A DNA stretch of 64,000 nucleotides, taken from contig JABACO010000003.1 in NCBI GenBank assembly GCA_013339895.1, positions 1,787,860 through 1,851,859 of the forward strand, given 5' to 3'. Shown piece after piece: positions 1-10,312 of this stretch. The notes beneath the pieces were generated by a model. The model was not told the origin of the DNA, made no database searches, and saw only the letters and a list, made by a program, of their open reading frames with translations. The first letter of the stretch is position 1. Every line of letters begins with the position of its first letter. The translations under genes and the position numbers were made by a program. Origin of the DNA: Ephydatia muelleri. Its lineage: Eukaryota > Porifera > Demospongiae > Spongillida > Spongillidae.

Positions 1-1
1 G

Positions 2-1192
2 TTCCAGTACGTCGTTTCAGAGATATCGGCAGTACTTCCGAAGATGTCCGTAATGAACATGGTTGTGCTGCTCACGAATACAAGAGATGAGACTGAGGCC
101 AACATCGACATGAAAGAAGTCACCTCATTTTTGGGTGGGGAAATTATGCAAGAAAACATCTTCTGCTTGGAAAATCCGTACTGTAAGCTTGAAAAGCTTC
201 GAAACAAGAAACCAGACCTACCTTGTGAGGAAATTGCAACAGGTTTGAAGGATGATTTTTCGGTAGCTAGTAAAACATTGGAGGCTATTCTGACATCAAT
301 GATGCGTCTCAATCCAGTGAAAACCTGTGACTTTATGACTCTCTTTGTGATGAAAGAAGCAGTTGAAAAAGCTACTCTAAAATTGATGATAGCATGTCAG
401 AATCAAGCATCATTGATAAAGGTTATTGGACTAAAGAAACAGGAAATAGATGAAGCTTTGAAAATGAAAACTCTCAACCAGAGTTTCAAAAATACTTACA
501 CTGTGCCCAAAATCGTAATTGTCTACACGGAGGATCGCAATACCCTGTGTGGTGCTGATGGGTGCTATTCAAATTGTCATCTCGAATGCATCCTTCCGAA
601 ACAGGGAGACCATAAGGTGAAGATGTGCGACAAAGATATCATCAAATTGTGCCACTGCATGGATGAAGTCACTAATATTTGCAGTAAATGCCACCACTCA
701 TACGACACTCACTACCACATGATGCACAAATTTGAAAAGAAAGATGAGCAGGTTACATACTTTGACGAAGCAATGAAGGAGAGGTATGAGATGGCAGAGA
801 AAAGCGTTGAAGACCTCAGCACCCTGATGAAAGACCAGTTGGATAGCAAGCTTAAAATGGCCATGGAGGAAGTGGTACAGCTTTCAGAGGACCTAATAAA
901 TAAGGTTAATCATTTCGAGGAACATGCGAGTGCTGCAAGTTACGCTAAGCTGATCGAATGTCAGTTGATGTTAGTGGAGCAACGAATAAAGGCGACCCCT
1001 GCTGACGGAGTCATCAATGGCATCATGAGCGAGCTGGTCAAGACAAAGGAACAGTTGTTGGAAAAGCTACAGCTGCTAACAAAGGCAAGACAGGCTCCAT
1101 CTGCTAGCAAAGATATCAACGCTGATATAAATTTAGTGATTCCAAGGACATCTGATTCAGCTAAATGTTGTGATCCTGAGGACATCTACTAG
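2..1192 (+). CDS. P-loop GTPase with Cys/His cluster, copy 1 (5' end outside window)
   Basis: The reading frame is open from the first bases and ends at TAG 1190-1192, so the N-terminal third, including the P-loop, lies before the window. It matches the C-terminal part of the complete copy at 6034-7542 almost residue for residue. Visible parts are the guanine-specificity-like motif TNTRD near the start, a Cys/His-rich stretch (CGADGCYSNC, CxC, then CxxCHH and HYHMMH) at about 545-735, and a long charged helical C-terminus likely to form a coiled coil. It extends past the point where copy 2 stops, because copy 2 has GTATGA where this copy has GCAAGA; copy 1 therefore keeps about 36 extra residues. 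Role inferred only: an AIG1/septin-superclass GTPase, perhaps in innate defence or membrane scaffolding. Confidence 0.75.
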   Translation, partial: FQYVVSEISAVLPKMSVMNMVVLLTNTRDETEANIDMKEVTSFLGGEIMQENIFCLENPYCKLEKLRNKKPDLPCEEIATGLKDDFSVASKTLEAILTSMMRLNPVKTCDFMTLFVMKEAVEKATLKLMIACQNQASLIKVIGLKKQEIDEALKMKTLNQSFKNTYTVPKIVIVYTEDRNTLCGADGCYSNCHLECILPKQGDHKVKMCDKDIIKLCHCMDEVTNICSKCHHSYDTHYHMMHKFEKKDEQVTYFDEAMKERYEMAEKSVEDLSTLMKDQLDSKLKMAMEEVVQLSEDLINKVNHFEEHASAASYAKLIECQLMLVEQRIKATPADGVINGIMSELVKTKEQLLEKLQLLTKARQAPSASKDINADINLVIPRTSDSAKCCDPEDIY

Positions 1193-1395
1193 CATCAAAC
1201 TGATTTCTCGCTACATTACATGTTGCATTACCTAGCTTAGTTTAATTATGTGTGACTTGTAAATGATACATTCAGTTGAAAGCGGTAACTTCTTACTATT
1301 ACTGAAAGCATTTTGGTATGAGTCAATCCATCGGGTGACAATTATCTAAATGTGAATGAATGGTGTGTGCAAGCAAGGTGTCAATGGAAATAACA
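1193..1395 (+). other. 3' flank of GTPase copy 1
   Basis: No coding signal. The stretch is alignable with the 3' flank of copy 2 (about 7625-7865) but has several deletions. It ends where the nested second 3' end begins, at a run of AATAA motifs that could have served as microhomology. Confidence 0.6.
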
Positions 1396-1660
1396 ATAAA
1401 TAATGTTAATCATTTCGAGGAACATGCGAGTGCTGCAAGTTACGCTAAGCTGATTGAATGTCAGTAGATATTAGTGGAGCAACAAATAAAGGCGACCCCC
1501 GCTGATGGAGTCATCAATGGCATCATGAGCGAGCTGGCCAAGACAAAGGAACAGTTGGAGGAAAAGCTACAGCTGGTAATGAAGGTATGACAGGCCCCAT
1601 CATCAACGCTGATATAAATTTAGTGATCCCAAGGACACCAGCCAAGTGATTCTGAGGACA
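1396..1660 (+). pseudogene. Extra 3' end of the GTPase gene (partial tandem duplicate)
   Basis: This repeats the last ~230 bases of the GTPase coding region (from the motif coding INKVNHFEEHASAASY onward) just downstream of the real 3' end of copy 1. It cannot be an exon of the same reading frame: TAG at 1465-1467 replaces a TTG or ATA context seen in the other copies, and it carries the same GTATGA stop as copy 2. Sequence after it (to about 1900) follows the copy 2 flank closely. The simplest history is an unequal exchange between two diverged tandem copies, which left a doubled 3' end here. Confidence 0.8.
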
Positions 1661-1944
1661 TATACTAATTAAATAGCTGCATTAAACTGATTTCTCAGTA
1701 TACATTAAATTTTGCATTACCTAGCTTAGTACAATTATGTATGTGACTATGTGTGTGGCTATTATGAACTCAGTTGTAAATTATAGATTTAGTTGAATCT
1801 CAATCTATGGTTGAATGTGGTAACCTAACGCTGAAAGCATTGTGGAATGAGTCAACCAGCGCTTCAAAAGAGCTGGGTGACAAAGTGAGTAAATGGTGTG
1901 TGCATGTGCATATTCATGGGAATAACTGGAGCAATGAGTGTGCA

Positions 1945-2060
1945 CGTGCATGCATGGGGGGGGGAGGGGCGAGGTGGTGATGGTGGAAGTGATGGTATGG
2001 TGGAAGTGAGGCGATAGTGGAGTTGATGGTAATGGTGAGAGTGATGATGATGACAGTTAT
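1945..2060 (+). repeat. GGTGATGG-type simple repeat
   Basis: Purine-rich tract of GGTGATGG, GGAAGTGA and GAGTGATGA units after a poly-G run. The matching tract in the other duplication copy is at 7890-7990 and differs in unit number. No coding potential. Confidence 0.75.
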
Positions 2061-2235
2061 GAGGGCACAGGTGGTATACCAGCTAGAATAGCATGTGGGC
2101 AGAGTCGGCCATTTTGCTGGCTCAACGCCTACCTCACCAGAAAAGGGTGCAGCAATGACAGCTGCTTGATGAAGTATGGTGATCTACCCTGAAAGCAAGG
2201 AGACACAATGTGTAAATTAGACAAAACACCAAGAA

Positions 2236-3123
2236 ATGCCATGGTGTTTAGGAATGCTGGCTGTTATTTGGGACAAATCTGGTTTTCGAAATACATTCCA
2301 GTATTGTCTTGACTGGTCTAGTCCTGTGTGCAGAGATGCTTTCTGTGCCGTCATTGGCATTAGTTGCCGTACGTTGAATTGCTGGATGCAGCAAGTGTGC
2401 TCTGACTCAGATGTCGAACCTCATGCCAATGGCAACAGTGGCAGACCACCTCACTATGCCCTGTCTCGTTTGGACAAGAATAGAATGGTCTCATTTATAA
2501 GAAACTATGCAACCAAACATGCCCTCCCTGATCCTGGTCAGTTGCAAGGCACGATCAGAGACTATAACCATGAAGTCACTGTATGCTGAAAACTGCAAGG
2601 CCGTGGAGTCCCTATCAAGGAGCACACCAGCACCACAGCAACCATGCCCTTACCAGCTGACCAGTGGACTGAAACCGCAGTACACATTGCCCAATGTACC
2701 TACAGCTTCTCCGACACACCCTGATGCACATGCTGTGAAGTATGTGTCATTTATTCGACTCTGGGGCAAGTACTGCACCAACATATAGATCCAACCATCA
2801 CGCAGCGACCTGTGTGATAAGTGCGATAAGATGTTGGTCTCGTTGAGGCACAGCCTTTCCGACAGGCAGTGTAAAGTAATAAATGACCATTATGACCAGC
2901 ACCTCACTAAGGCCAAGGCATTCCATGACACCTACAATGCAAACATTAAGGAAGCTGAGAAGGAATGGAGGGGTATGGGACAGAATTTCCGAGACCAGAT
3001 CCTGAGTTGCTTGGAATCTAGAGCCCAGCTGTCTCTTTTCAGCTCACACACCTACCTGGACATGCAGATGCAGTACTCTTTCAACTACTGTCAACAGGTA
3101 TCACTACCCTACAGCTCACAGCA
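2236..3123 (+). pseudogene. DUF7869-type transposon protein, N-terminal half, copy 1
   Basis: Three frame segments together resemble the N-terminal region of DUF7869-domain proteins, a family common in sponges and cnidarians and probably transposon-borne. Seen are GRPPHYALSRLDKNRMVSFI (2430-2500), FIRLWGKYC with SDLCDKCDKM (2750-2830), a coiled-coil-like stretch, and MQYSFNYCQQVSLPYSSQQ at the end. The frame changes near 2590 and a TAG follows the FIRLWGKYCTN motif, so the gene is dead. In this copy the junction SSHTYLDMQMQYSF is in frame, whereas copy 2 has lost two bases there. The gene is cut at 3123, where unrelated DIRS-like sequence begins. Confidence 0.75.
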
Positions 3124-3139
3124 ATGGAAAAAAAACGCT

Positions 3140-3865
3140 CGAGGCGGTGCTGTCGGCGTGCACCAGTCGGGCCGGTGGCAGTGTCTCCCCAGCTAACCCC
3201 GGCTCTACCGATCGCGAGAGCAACGAAGTGTGCCGAAAATGGAATGATGAGCGCTGCAACTACCAGTGGTGCCGCTACCGTCACGTTTGTTTGTCATGCG
3301 GGGGAGCGCATCTGGTGAAGCACTGCCCACCGGATCGAAAAAGAGTAAATCCGGGGCCACCCTCGCAGGCCAACAATCTAAGAGGCCTCGAGTGTAGTAC
3401 TTTGATTATTAATAGTGTGCTCTTGCCATTTGTTGTAAAGGTGTTGAATTATTGCCGCTTGATTAACTATAAGTATAATTTCAATCATGGTACTTAATCT
3501 GCAGTGTAATCGCTGTTGCAGGTCATTACCAATACACCGCCGATCTACTAGCGTTCGACCGATGTAGACCAGCGAACAGCACCACCCGTAGGCCAATGGG
3601 AGGTTTGACAGCTACTAACACACCGCTAGGATGGCAAGCGTGGGAGAGGGCCCTTCGCACTCATCCAGATGAACTATTTGGTATCCGGTTTACGAGAAGG
3701 GTTTAGAGATGGCTTCAGCTACCCCCGACTATGCTGCAGTAGTGCAGACAATATGCATTCGGTACGAGAGCACGCACAGGTGGTTCGCGACTACCTATCG
3801 AACGAGTGCGCCGAACACGGCGCGACAGTGTACCGTATGCAGCCTTGTGTATTGCACCCATTCTA
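3140..3865 (+). pseudogene. DIRS/Ngaro-like retroelement fragment
   Basis: A CCCH-like plus zinc-knuckle pattern, CRKWNDERCNYQWCRYRH followed by CLSCGGAHLVKHC, lies at 3228-3325. This pattern is usual in the Gag-like part of DIRS-type (tyrosine-recombinase) retroelements. Further on, WQAWERALRTHPDEL (3630-3670) and, after a frame change, YLVSGLREGFRDGF with EHAQVVRDYL (3672-3800) look like the segment just before the reverse-transcriptase core in the same elements. Most of the RT, RNase H and recombinase are absent. Family assignment rests on motif memory and should be tested. Confidence 0.55.
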
Positions 3866-5280
3866 ATCGATACTCGTCTGCACTCGACACGTGGGCAGTT
3901 TTTCATACGTCACGAATGCGGCGCCTGTATACGTCTTAGAACGAACACTTCGCTTATACGTATGATATCGTGGTCTGCATATGGATTCAGTATATTCGTC
4001 ATCACCTGTCTGCATACTTCAGATGAACGCGTGCAGACTCTGTACACGTCATGTATTCGAATCGTTTCAAATCCATTTTCTGTTCTGCATACTTGAAGGC
4101 TAGTGCTTAAACCCTGAACCACGCCAGCAATAATATTTTAACGGCAAACTTTAATCAAATTACAGCTGAAATACAACTTGAACAGGTATAGTTCCAAGCT
4201 GGCGATCAAAGTCGCCATCACATCCTGGATTTTCCTGATATAGTTAGAAGGGCACTCTCCGCCTAGCAGAGGCCTCTTGGAGGGCGAGCACGAGCCTCTA
4301 CTACTCTCGCGGCGCTTGTCGACGGTTTCCTTACAAGCACACGCTAAAATATTACAGAGGTTATGCACAAAGAACTCAGCATTTTTACTTACTCTCTGAC
4401 CGCGGTGGTAGCTAGCTTATGCTTCACAATGCTATCGTCGTCATCCCCTTGGTTGGCCATGCAGCGAAACGTTTTCATTTGGCCGTAGTACACCCTGGCG
4501 TCAGCTCAAGAGCTGTGGTCAGAAAGGAAAGTCATAGCATGCCTACTCTGTACCTGCGTTTCTTCTTTTGCCGGGGTTGGTCACTTCCGCCATTTCAGTC
4601 TCGATGTACTCGTACGTACATGCATATATCTATCCAACTAACCTGCAGAATCCATCAAGTTTCATTTTTCATTCCTAGAAAAGGATGTTCTGCTACTTGA
4701 GGCCTGGTCATTCTCGGGTTGGGTCAATACACGGTCCAGCAAAATTCTATACGCTGATGGTATTCGTCTCGTACCCAGACCCAAATGTACGTAACAATGA
4801 TCACATCGCTTACAGTATGACATCACGTACAAGAGGGTTGGAATGTACATTGTTACATAATAGTTGTGTCGTCACAAATTCCAACTACGTCACTAATTCG
4901 AAATCAATTATGGATTACTGCAAAGTGTCGGTCGCAAATGATAGATATCGACGGCTACTACAAAATCACGCGTCTTGTAGGGAAGGGATAGCGGTACTGG
5001 TATGTCAGCTAGCTGTAGGCATTTGTGCAGAGGAAGCAGTAGGGAAATTCAGTTGTGGCTATGTATGCAAGAAGTGCTTCGATCAGAGATCATATATAGA
5101 TCTCTGCTTCGATGCAGTCATAAAGTACCAGGCTAAGACCAGTCTGCAAAAGAATCACATTGACATCGCGTGATCGATCATGTCGATTTTGAAGCACTTC
5201 CAGAAATCGTAAGTAGTGCCACCAAGTACCGCGACCTCATTGGCTGTTTCAAGTGATGATGTCTCTTCAGCCAATATAGG
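3866..5280. other. No recognisable gene
   Basis: Several short open frames exist on both strands, the longest at 4685-5173 (162 codons, plus). None has a domain I recognise, and the sequence has no clear splice or repeat structure apart from a small palindrome around 5085-5105. Possibly more decayed transposon sequence. Confidence 0.5.
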
Positions 5281-5329
5281 TTAATTATTTAATGCCATTT
5301 ATACCGCGTACCGCACGAACTACCATGTT

Positions 5330-5457
5330 CCAGGCAGACATCAGTGACCTTGACAATATTACTCCAAAAGCTTCCACGTCCCCCTCCCGCACCCTCCCCC
5401 TGGCTGGGACCTGTCCTTTCAGCACCCCCCTCACATAAATCCTGGATACGCCACTGC
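5330..5457 (-). mobile_element. Solo end of a GGCGTATCCAGGATTT-type element
   Basis: Reading the minus strand from 5457 gives CAGTGGCGTATCCAGGATTT followed by a G-rich stretch, the same terminus as the elements at 15072-15570 and 62587-62895. No partner terminus is visible within a few hundred bases, so this is a truncated copy; the distal boundary is approximate. Confidence 0.5.
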
Positions 5458-5720
5458 GCTGTAACTGTTGTTGCCAAGCCTCTAGCTCTATGTATAAATA
5501 ATGGAATCTAAAACAGCCACACGGCCGGTTGAAAATAATTTTTGGATCCAAGCTCCTTTTATACGGCAACTCCTACTTTAACAAAGACGCGTAAAAAAAA
5601 AAAAGCGGAATAACACAAATTCGTTAGCCAGCTCTTCCTGCGACCTATTGTGGACGCAGGTGCATTTCTCATGTACTGGGCGTTGGTCAGAAAGTTTTTC
5701 GAATTCTATCCTCCTGCTAT

Positions 5721-5939
5721 CCCTAGAAACTCTCCAATAGAATAAAAAATAGAATTTAAAACTTTAACTTAGAATATCGTGAAAACCACGTTTCTTTGAG
5801 ACATCCAGTGCACAGATATTGTATACAGCATCACACTACAGATAGAATCCCAAACAATAATCACGCAGTATGCAGAATAACACGATTATCCCTAGAAACC
5901 TACAAATAGAATAAAAAATAGAATAAAATTTTTCTAGGG
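5721..5939. mobile_element. Small inverted-repeat element (MITE-like)
   Basis: It begins CCCTAGAAAC and ends TTTCTAGGG, with CTAT immediately outside both ends (5717-5720 and 5940-5943). An internal copy of the left end lies at 5890. Length 219 bp, AT-rich, no coding capacity. It sits just upstream of the GTPase copy 2 start. CCCTAGAAA recalls piggyBac ends, but the flanks are not TTAA. Confidence 0.5.
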
Positions 5940-6033
5940 CTATACGGTATCGCAATTGACCAGCCACTTTCAAATTGACAATTGCAGTGCCGCAATTATT
6001 ATCAGATTGTTTACAAATCTGGTACGGAATAAA

Positions 6034-7542
6034 ATGGGGAACCAGTCGTCTAAAGGAAACAGCGCTACCAAGGGAGAAGTCTACCATATGTTGCTGGTTG
6101 GTGAAACAGGCTCAGGGAAGACCTCCTTTCTCAATCTCGTGTACAACGTGCAGCTGGTTCACGTACTTGGCTTCGCGACGAGTGCAAAACAGTTTCGCAA
6201 GTACAACAAGATCAAATTTGAGAATCCTTCAAAGCGACCCATGGAGAGCGCAACTATAGGATCAGAACTGTACGAGGTGCGATTCGAAGACATGACGATA
6301 GAGATCATTGACACCTCGGGTTTTGGGAACACCCGGGGTTTCGAGATTGAGAAGCAAAACGTCAAGAATATTGTCGACAAGGTAAATGACGTAGAGTACA
6401 TAAATTGCATCTGCTTCGTGATTAATGGACGCCAGGCGAGGGTCACGCCGCAGTTCCAGTACGTCATTTCAGAGACATCGGCAGTACTTCCGAAGATGTC
6501 CGTAAAGAACATGGTTGTGCTGCTCACGAATACAAGAGATGAGACTGAGGCCAACATCGACATGAAAGAAGTCACCTCATTTTTGGGTGGGGAAATTATG
6601 CAAGAAAACATCTTCTGCTTGGAAAATCCGTACTGTAAGCTTGAAAAGCTTCGAAACAAGAAACCAGACCTACCTTGTGAGGAAATTGCAACAGGTTTGA
6701 AGGATGATTTTTCGGTAGCTAGTAAAACATTGGAGGCTATTCTGACATCAATGATGCGTCTCAATCCAGTGAAAACCTGTGACTTTATGACTCTCTTTGT
6801 GATGAAAGAAGCAGTTGAAAAAGCTACTTTAAAATTGATGATAGCATGTCAGAATCAAGCATCATTGATAACGGTTATCGAACTAAAGAAAAAGGAAATA
6901 GATGAAGCCTTGAAAATGAAAACTCTCAACCAGAGTTTCAGAAATACTTACACTGTGACCAAAATCATAATCGTCTACACGGAGGATCGCAATGCCCTGT
7001 GTGGTGCTGATGGGTGCTATTCAAATTGTCATCCCAAATGCATCCTTCCCAAACAGGGAGACCATAAGGTGAAGATGTGTGACAAAGATATCATCAAATT
7101 GTGCCACTGCATGGATGAAGTCACTAATATTTGCAGTAAATGCCACCACTCATTTGACACTCACTACCACATGATGCACAAATTTGAAAAGAAAGATGAG
7201 CAGTTTACATACTTTGATGAAGCAATGAAGGAGAGGTACGAGAAGGCTGTGAAAAGCGTTGAAGCCCTCAGCACCCTGATGAAAGACCAGTTGGATAGCA
7301 AGCTTAAAATGGCCATGGAGGAAGTGGTACAGCTTTCAGAGGACCTAATAAATAAGGTTAATCATTTCGAGGAACATGCGAGTGCTGCAAGTTACGCTAA
7401 GCTGATCAAATGTCAGTTGATATTAGTGGAGCAACGAATAAAGGCAACCCCTGCTGATGGAGTCGTCAATGGCATCATGAGCAAGCTGGCCAAGACAAAG
7501 GAACAGTTGGAGGAAAAGCTACAGCTGGTAATGAAGGTATGA
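6034..7542 (+). CDS. P-loop GTPase with predicted N-myristoylation and Cys/His cluster, copy 2
   Basis: I chose ATG 6034 over the upstream in-frame ATG 5956: its context AAAATGG is good, and it gives the N-terminus MGNQSSKG, a typical N-myristoylation signal. The protein has 502 residues in a single exon. The P-loop GETGSGKTS is at residues 23-31, the switch-II-like DTSGFG at 93-98 and TNTRD at 165-169, which could serve as G4. A Cys/His-rich segment at 323-382 (CGADGC, CHCM, CSKCHH, HYHMMH) probably binds zinc, and a charged helical C-terminus follows. This combination suggests an AIG1/septin-like membrane-attached GTPase; the exact family is not known to me. The TGA at 7540 cuts the C-terminus short relative to copy 1. 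It may be a functional paralogue or a young retro- or segmental copy. Confidence 0.75.
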   Translation: MGNQSSKGNSATKGEVYHMLLVGETGSGKTSFLNLVYNVQLVHVLGFATSAKQFRKYNKIKFENPSKRPMESATIGSELYEVRFEDMTIEIIDTSGFGNTRGFEIEKQNVKNIVDKVNDVEYINCICFVINGRQARVTPQFQYVISETSAVLPKMSVKNMVVLLTNTRDETEANIDMKEVTSFLGGEIMQENIFCLENPYCKLEKLRNKKPDLPCEEIATGLKDDFSVASKTLEAILTSMMRLNPVKTCDFMTLFVMKEAVEKATLKLMIACQNQASLITVIELKKKEIDEALKMKTLNQSFRNTYTVTKIIIVYTEDRNALCGADGCYSNCHPKCILPKQGDHKVKMCDKDIIKLCHCMDEVTNICSKCHHSFDTHYHMMHKFEKKDEQFTYFDEAMKERYEKAVKSVEALSTLMKDQLDSKLKMAMEEVVQLSEDLINKVNHFEEHASAASYAKLIKCQLILVEQRIKATPADGVVNGIMSKLAKTKEQLEEKLQLVMKV

Positions 7543-9052
7543 CAGGCCCCATCATCAACGCTGATATAAATTTAGTGATCCCAAGGACACCAGCTAAGTG
7601 ATTCTGAGGACATATACTAATTAAATAGCTGCATTAAACTGATTTTTCAGTATACATTAAATTTTGCATTACCTAGCTTAGTACAATTATGTGTGTGTGG
7701 CTATTATAAACTCAGTTGTAAATTATAGATTTAGTTGAATCTCAATCTATGGTTGAATGTGGTAACCTATCGCTGAAAGCATTTTGGAATGAGTCAACCA
7801 GCGCTTCAAAAGAGCTGGGTGACAAAGTGAGTGAATGGTGTGTGCATGTGCATATTCATGGGAATAACTGGAGCAATGAGTGTGCACGTGCATGCATGGG
7901 GGGGGGGGGGGGGTGGGCGAGATGGTGATGGTAGAAGTGATGGTGATGGTGGAAGTGAGGTGATGGTGATGGTGAGAGTGATGACAGTTATGAGAGCACA
8001 GGTGGTATACCAGCTAGAATAGCATGTGGGCAGAGTCGGCCATGTTGCTGGCTCAATGCCTACCCCACCAGAAGAGGGTGCAGCAATGACAGCTGCTCGA
8101 TGAAGTGTGGTGACCTGCCCAGAAAGCAAGGAGACAAATGTGTAAATTAGACAAAACACCAAGAAACGCCATGGTGTTTAGGAATGCTGGCTGTTATTCG
8201 GGACAAATCTGGTTCTCGAAATACATTCCAGTATTGTCTTGACTGGTCTAGTCCTGTGTGCAGAGATGCTTTCTGTGCCGTCTTTGGCATTAGTTGCCGT
8301 ACGTTGAATTGCTGGATGCAGCAAGTGTGCTCTGACTCAGATGTCGAACCTCATGCCAATGGCAACAGTGGCAGACCACCTCACTATGCCCTGTCTCGTT
8401 TGGACAAGAATAGAATGGTCTCATTTATAAGAAACTATGCAACCAAACATGCCCTCCCTGATCCTGGTCAGTTGCAAGGCACAATCAGAGACTATGACCA
8501 TGAAGTCAGTGTATGCTGAAAACTGCAAGGCCATGGAGTCCTAATCAAAGGAGCACACCAGCACCACAGCAACCATGCCCTTACCAGCTGACCAGTGGAC
8601 TGAAACCGCAGTACACATTGCCCAATGTACCTACAGCTTCTCCGACACACCCTGATGCACATGCTGTGAAGTATGTGTCATTTATTCGACTCTGGCGCAA
8701 GTACTGCACCAACATATAGATCCAACCATCACGCAGCGACTCGTGTGATAAGTGTGATCAGATGTTGGTCTCGTTGAGGCACAGCCTTTCTGACAGGCAG
8801 TATAAAGTGATAAATGACCATTATGACCAGCACCTCACTAAGGCCAAGGCATTCCATGACACCTACAATGCAAACATTAAGGAAGCTGAGAAGGAATGGA
8901 GGGGTATGGGACAGAATTTCCGAGACCAGATCCTGAGTTGCTTGGAATCTAGAGCCCAGCTGTCTCTTTTCAGCTCACACCTACCTGGACATGCAGATGC
9001 AGTACTCTTTCAACTACTGTCAACAGGTGTCACTACCCTACAGCTCACAGCA
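6453..9052 (+). repeat. Segmental duplication, copy 2
   Basis: Counterpart of bases 1-3123. Here the GTPase gene is complete and the DUF7869 gene continues beyond the breakpoint, so this copy looks closer to the ancestral arrangement, and copy 1 was cut at its right end. Confidence 0.9.
7890..7990 (+). repeat. Poly-G followed by GGTGATGG simple repeat
   Basis: A run of G at 7898-7912 is followed by (GATGGT)-like units. It is the counterpart of the tract at 1945-2060, with fewer units. Confidence 0.75.
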
Positions 9053-9712
9053 GCGAGGCACCTTTTACTTCAGGACACCTCACAAGGTCCAGGTGTTTGG
9101 TGTGTGTTGCGAGCTACTCTCAAGTCAAGTGTTCTTTCTGGTTGACGAGTCAGAGCAGGTGGGTAAGGGTGCTGTGGCGGTGGTCAGCCTGGTGCATGCC
9201 TTCTTCCACCTTCACGGACAAGGCGAGAGGTGTGTAACACTTCAGGCTGACAACTGCATTGGCCAGAACAAAAATACCACCATGATATGGTACCTGGCCT
9301 GGCGTGTGATCACTGGACAGCATGACAGGATTGAGCTCAACTTCATGCTGCCTGGACACACCAAATTTCGACCCGATTCCTATATTGGCCTGTTCAAGAA
9401 GCACTACCGCAGACAGGACCATGTTGATGACATGGCTGACCTGGCTGACTGTGTCCGGCAGTGTGGCAGAACGTCCCATGTGTGCCACAGCTGTACCAGT
9501 ACTGGCAGTACTATGACTGGAATGCCATCTTGGGCCAGTAGTTTGGGCCTCTGGTTGGCATTAGTCGCTCCCACACATTTGTGTTTGACCAAAGCCACCC
9601 TGGTGTCATGAAAATGAAGACCATGCCATCGGACACGAATCCCATCGAGGTGACCATGCTGAGGGCTGGAGTGACTGTACAGGTCATACGGGACGCTTTC
9701 AGAGCCAAGTGA
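8184..9712 (+). pseudogene. DUF7869-type transposon protein, copy 2
   Basis: The full-length counterpart of 2236-3123. Distinctive conserved blocks are GRPPHYALSRLDKNRMVSFI, FIRLWRKYC, CDKCDQM, MQYSFNYCQQ, the acidic block LQADNCIGQNKN (about 9240-9275) with downstream GHTKFRPDSYIGLF, and a C-terminal YDWNAIL, SHTFVFDQSHPGVM. The D-N-x-G-Q-N and GHTKF blocks are what I associate with the DUF7869 core, probably an RNase H-like transposase fold. The frame changes near 8515, at the two-base loss at 8977-8980 and near 9470, and a TAG interrupts at about 9540. It is therefore inactive. The last frame ends at TGA 9710-9712. Confidence 0.75.
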
Positions 9713-9815
9713 TGCCACTTGTTATAAAGCCCAGTAGATTGTCCCTTCAGCAGTCACTTTACCTGTATAAAAAGGTGAGAGAATATGTTTGTGACCCAAA
9801 GAAAAGGGACAGCGT

Positions 9816-10312
9816 GTGTCTATAGCCTCCAGAGGCACTGGGGCCAACCCTTCCAGTACATCTGGCAAAGTTTCATCGTTACCATTCAACGACCCACCAG
9901 GACCTTCCACCGCGATTCGTCATTCACCTACTGCTGAGGGTCGTGAGTCTGCAGAAGATACGTACAGTGAAGGCCAAGATGAAGACAATGGTTGCAGGAG
10001 GAAACGGAGACCCAGGTCTGAGCTAATCCTTGCCTACCAATGTTCGGTATGTGGCAAGAGGTATGCTAGTAGTCAGGCCCTGTACCAGCACAGAAGAAAC
10101 AGTCACAAGCAGCCTCCTGTTGCAGGTGTTGGACACAGTGATGCCACAAAGTTGGCATTTCCTGTCTTGCCAAAGGAAGCCAGGGTCCATCCAAACGCAA
10201 GCGGAGGCAGAAATCAGAAATTGCCAGAAATTTTTCCTGCTCTCTGTGTGGCATGAAGTATGGCAGTCAAGCCGCAGTGTATACTCACACAAAAAAAAAA
10301 CACCGTTCATGA
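9816..10312 (+). pseudogene. C2H2 zinc-finger segment, two fingers in different frames
   Basis: Finger 1 is CSVCGKRYASSQALYQH with RRNSH (C-x2-C-x12-H-x4-H), at about 10036-10105. Finger 2, CSLCGMKYGSQAAVYTH with TKKKH, has the same spacing but lies in another frame (about 10240-10300). A basic stretch KRKRRQK just before finger 2 could be a nuclear signal. A frame change between them, around 10110-10200, or an unseen splice separates the two. An acceptor-like TCTATAG at 9819-9825 could start this exon. It directly follows the DUF7869 gene, so it may be the C-terminal part of the same element or a neighbouring decayed gene. Confidence 0.5.

Larger units (their letters stand above)
1..3123 (+). 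repeat. Segmental duplication, copy 1
   Basis: Bases 1-3123 match 6453-9052 with high identity, covering the GTPase 3' part, its flank, a purine-rich simple repeat and the first half of a DUF7869 transposon gene. Similarity stops abruptly after CTCACAGCA at 3123; the other copy continues in frame with the transposon gene. Copy 1 is longer because of the nested 3'-end duplicate. Confidence 0.9.

Noticed and set aside
5956..6033. Upstream ATG for the GTPase (26 extra residues)
   Set aside because: The later ATG has the better context and gives a myristoylation-type N-terminus; the extra residues show no feature.
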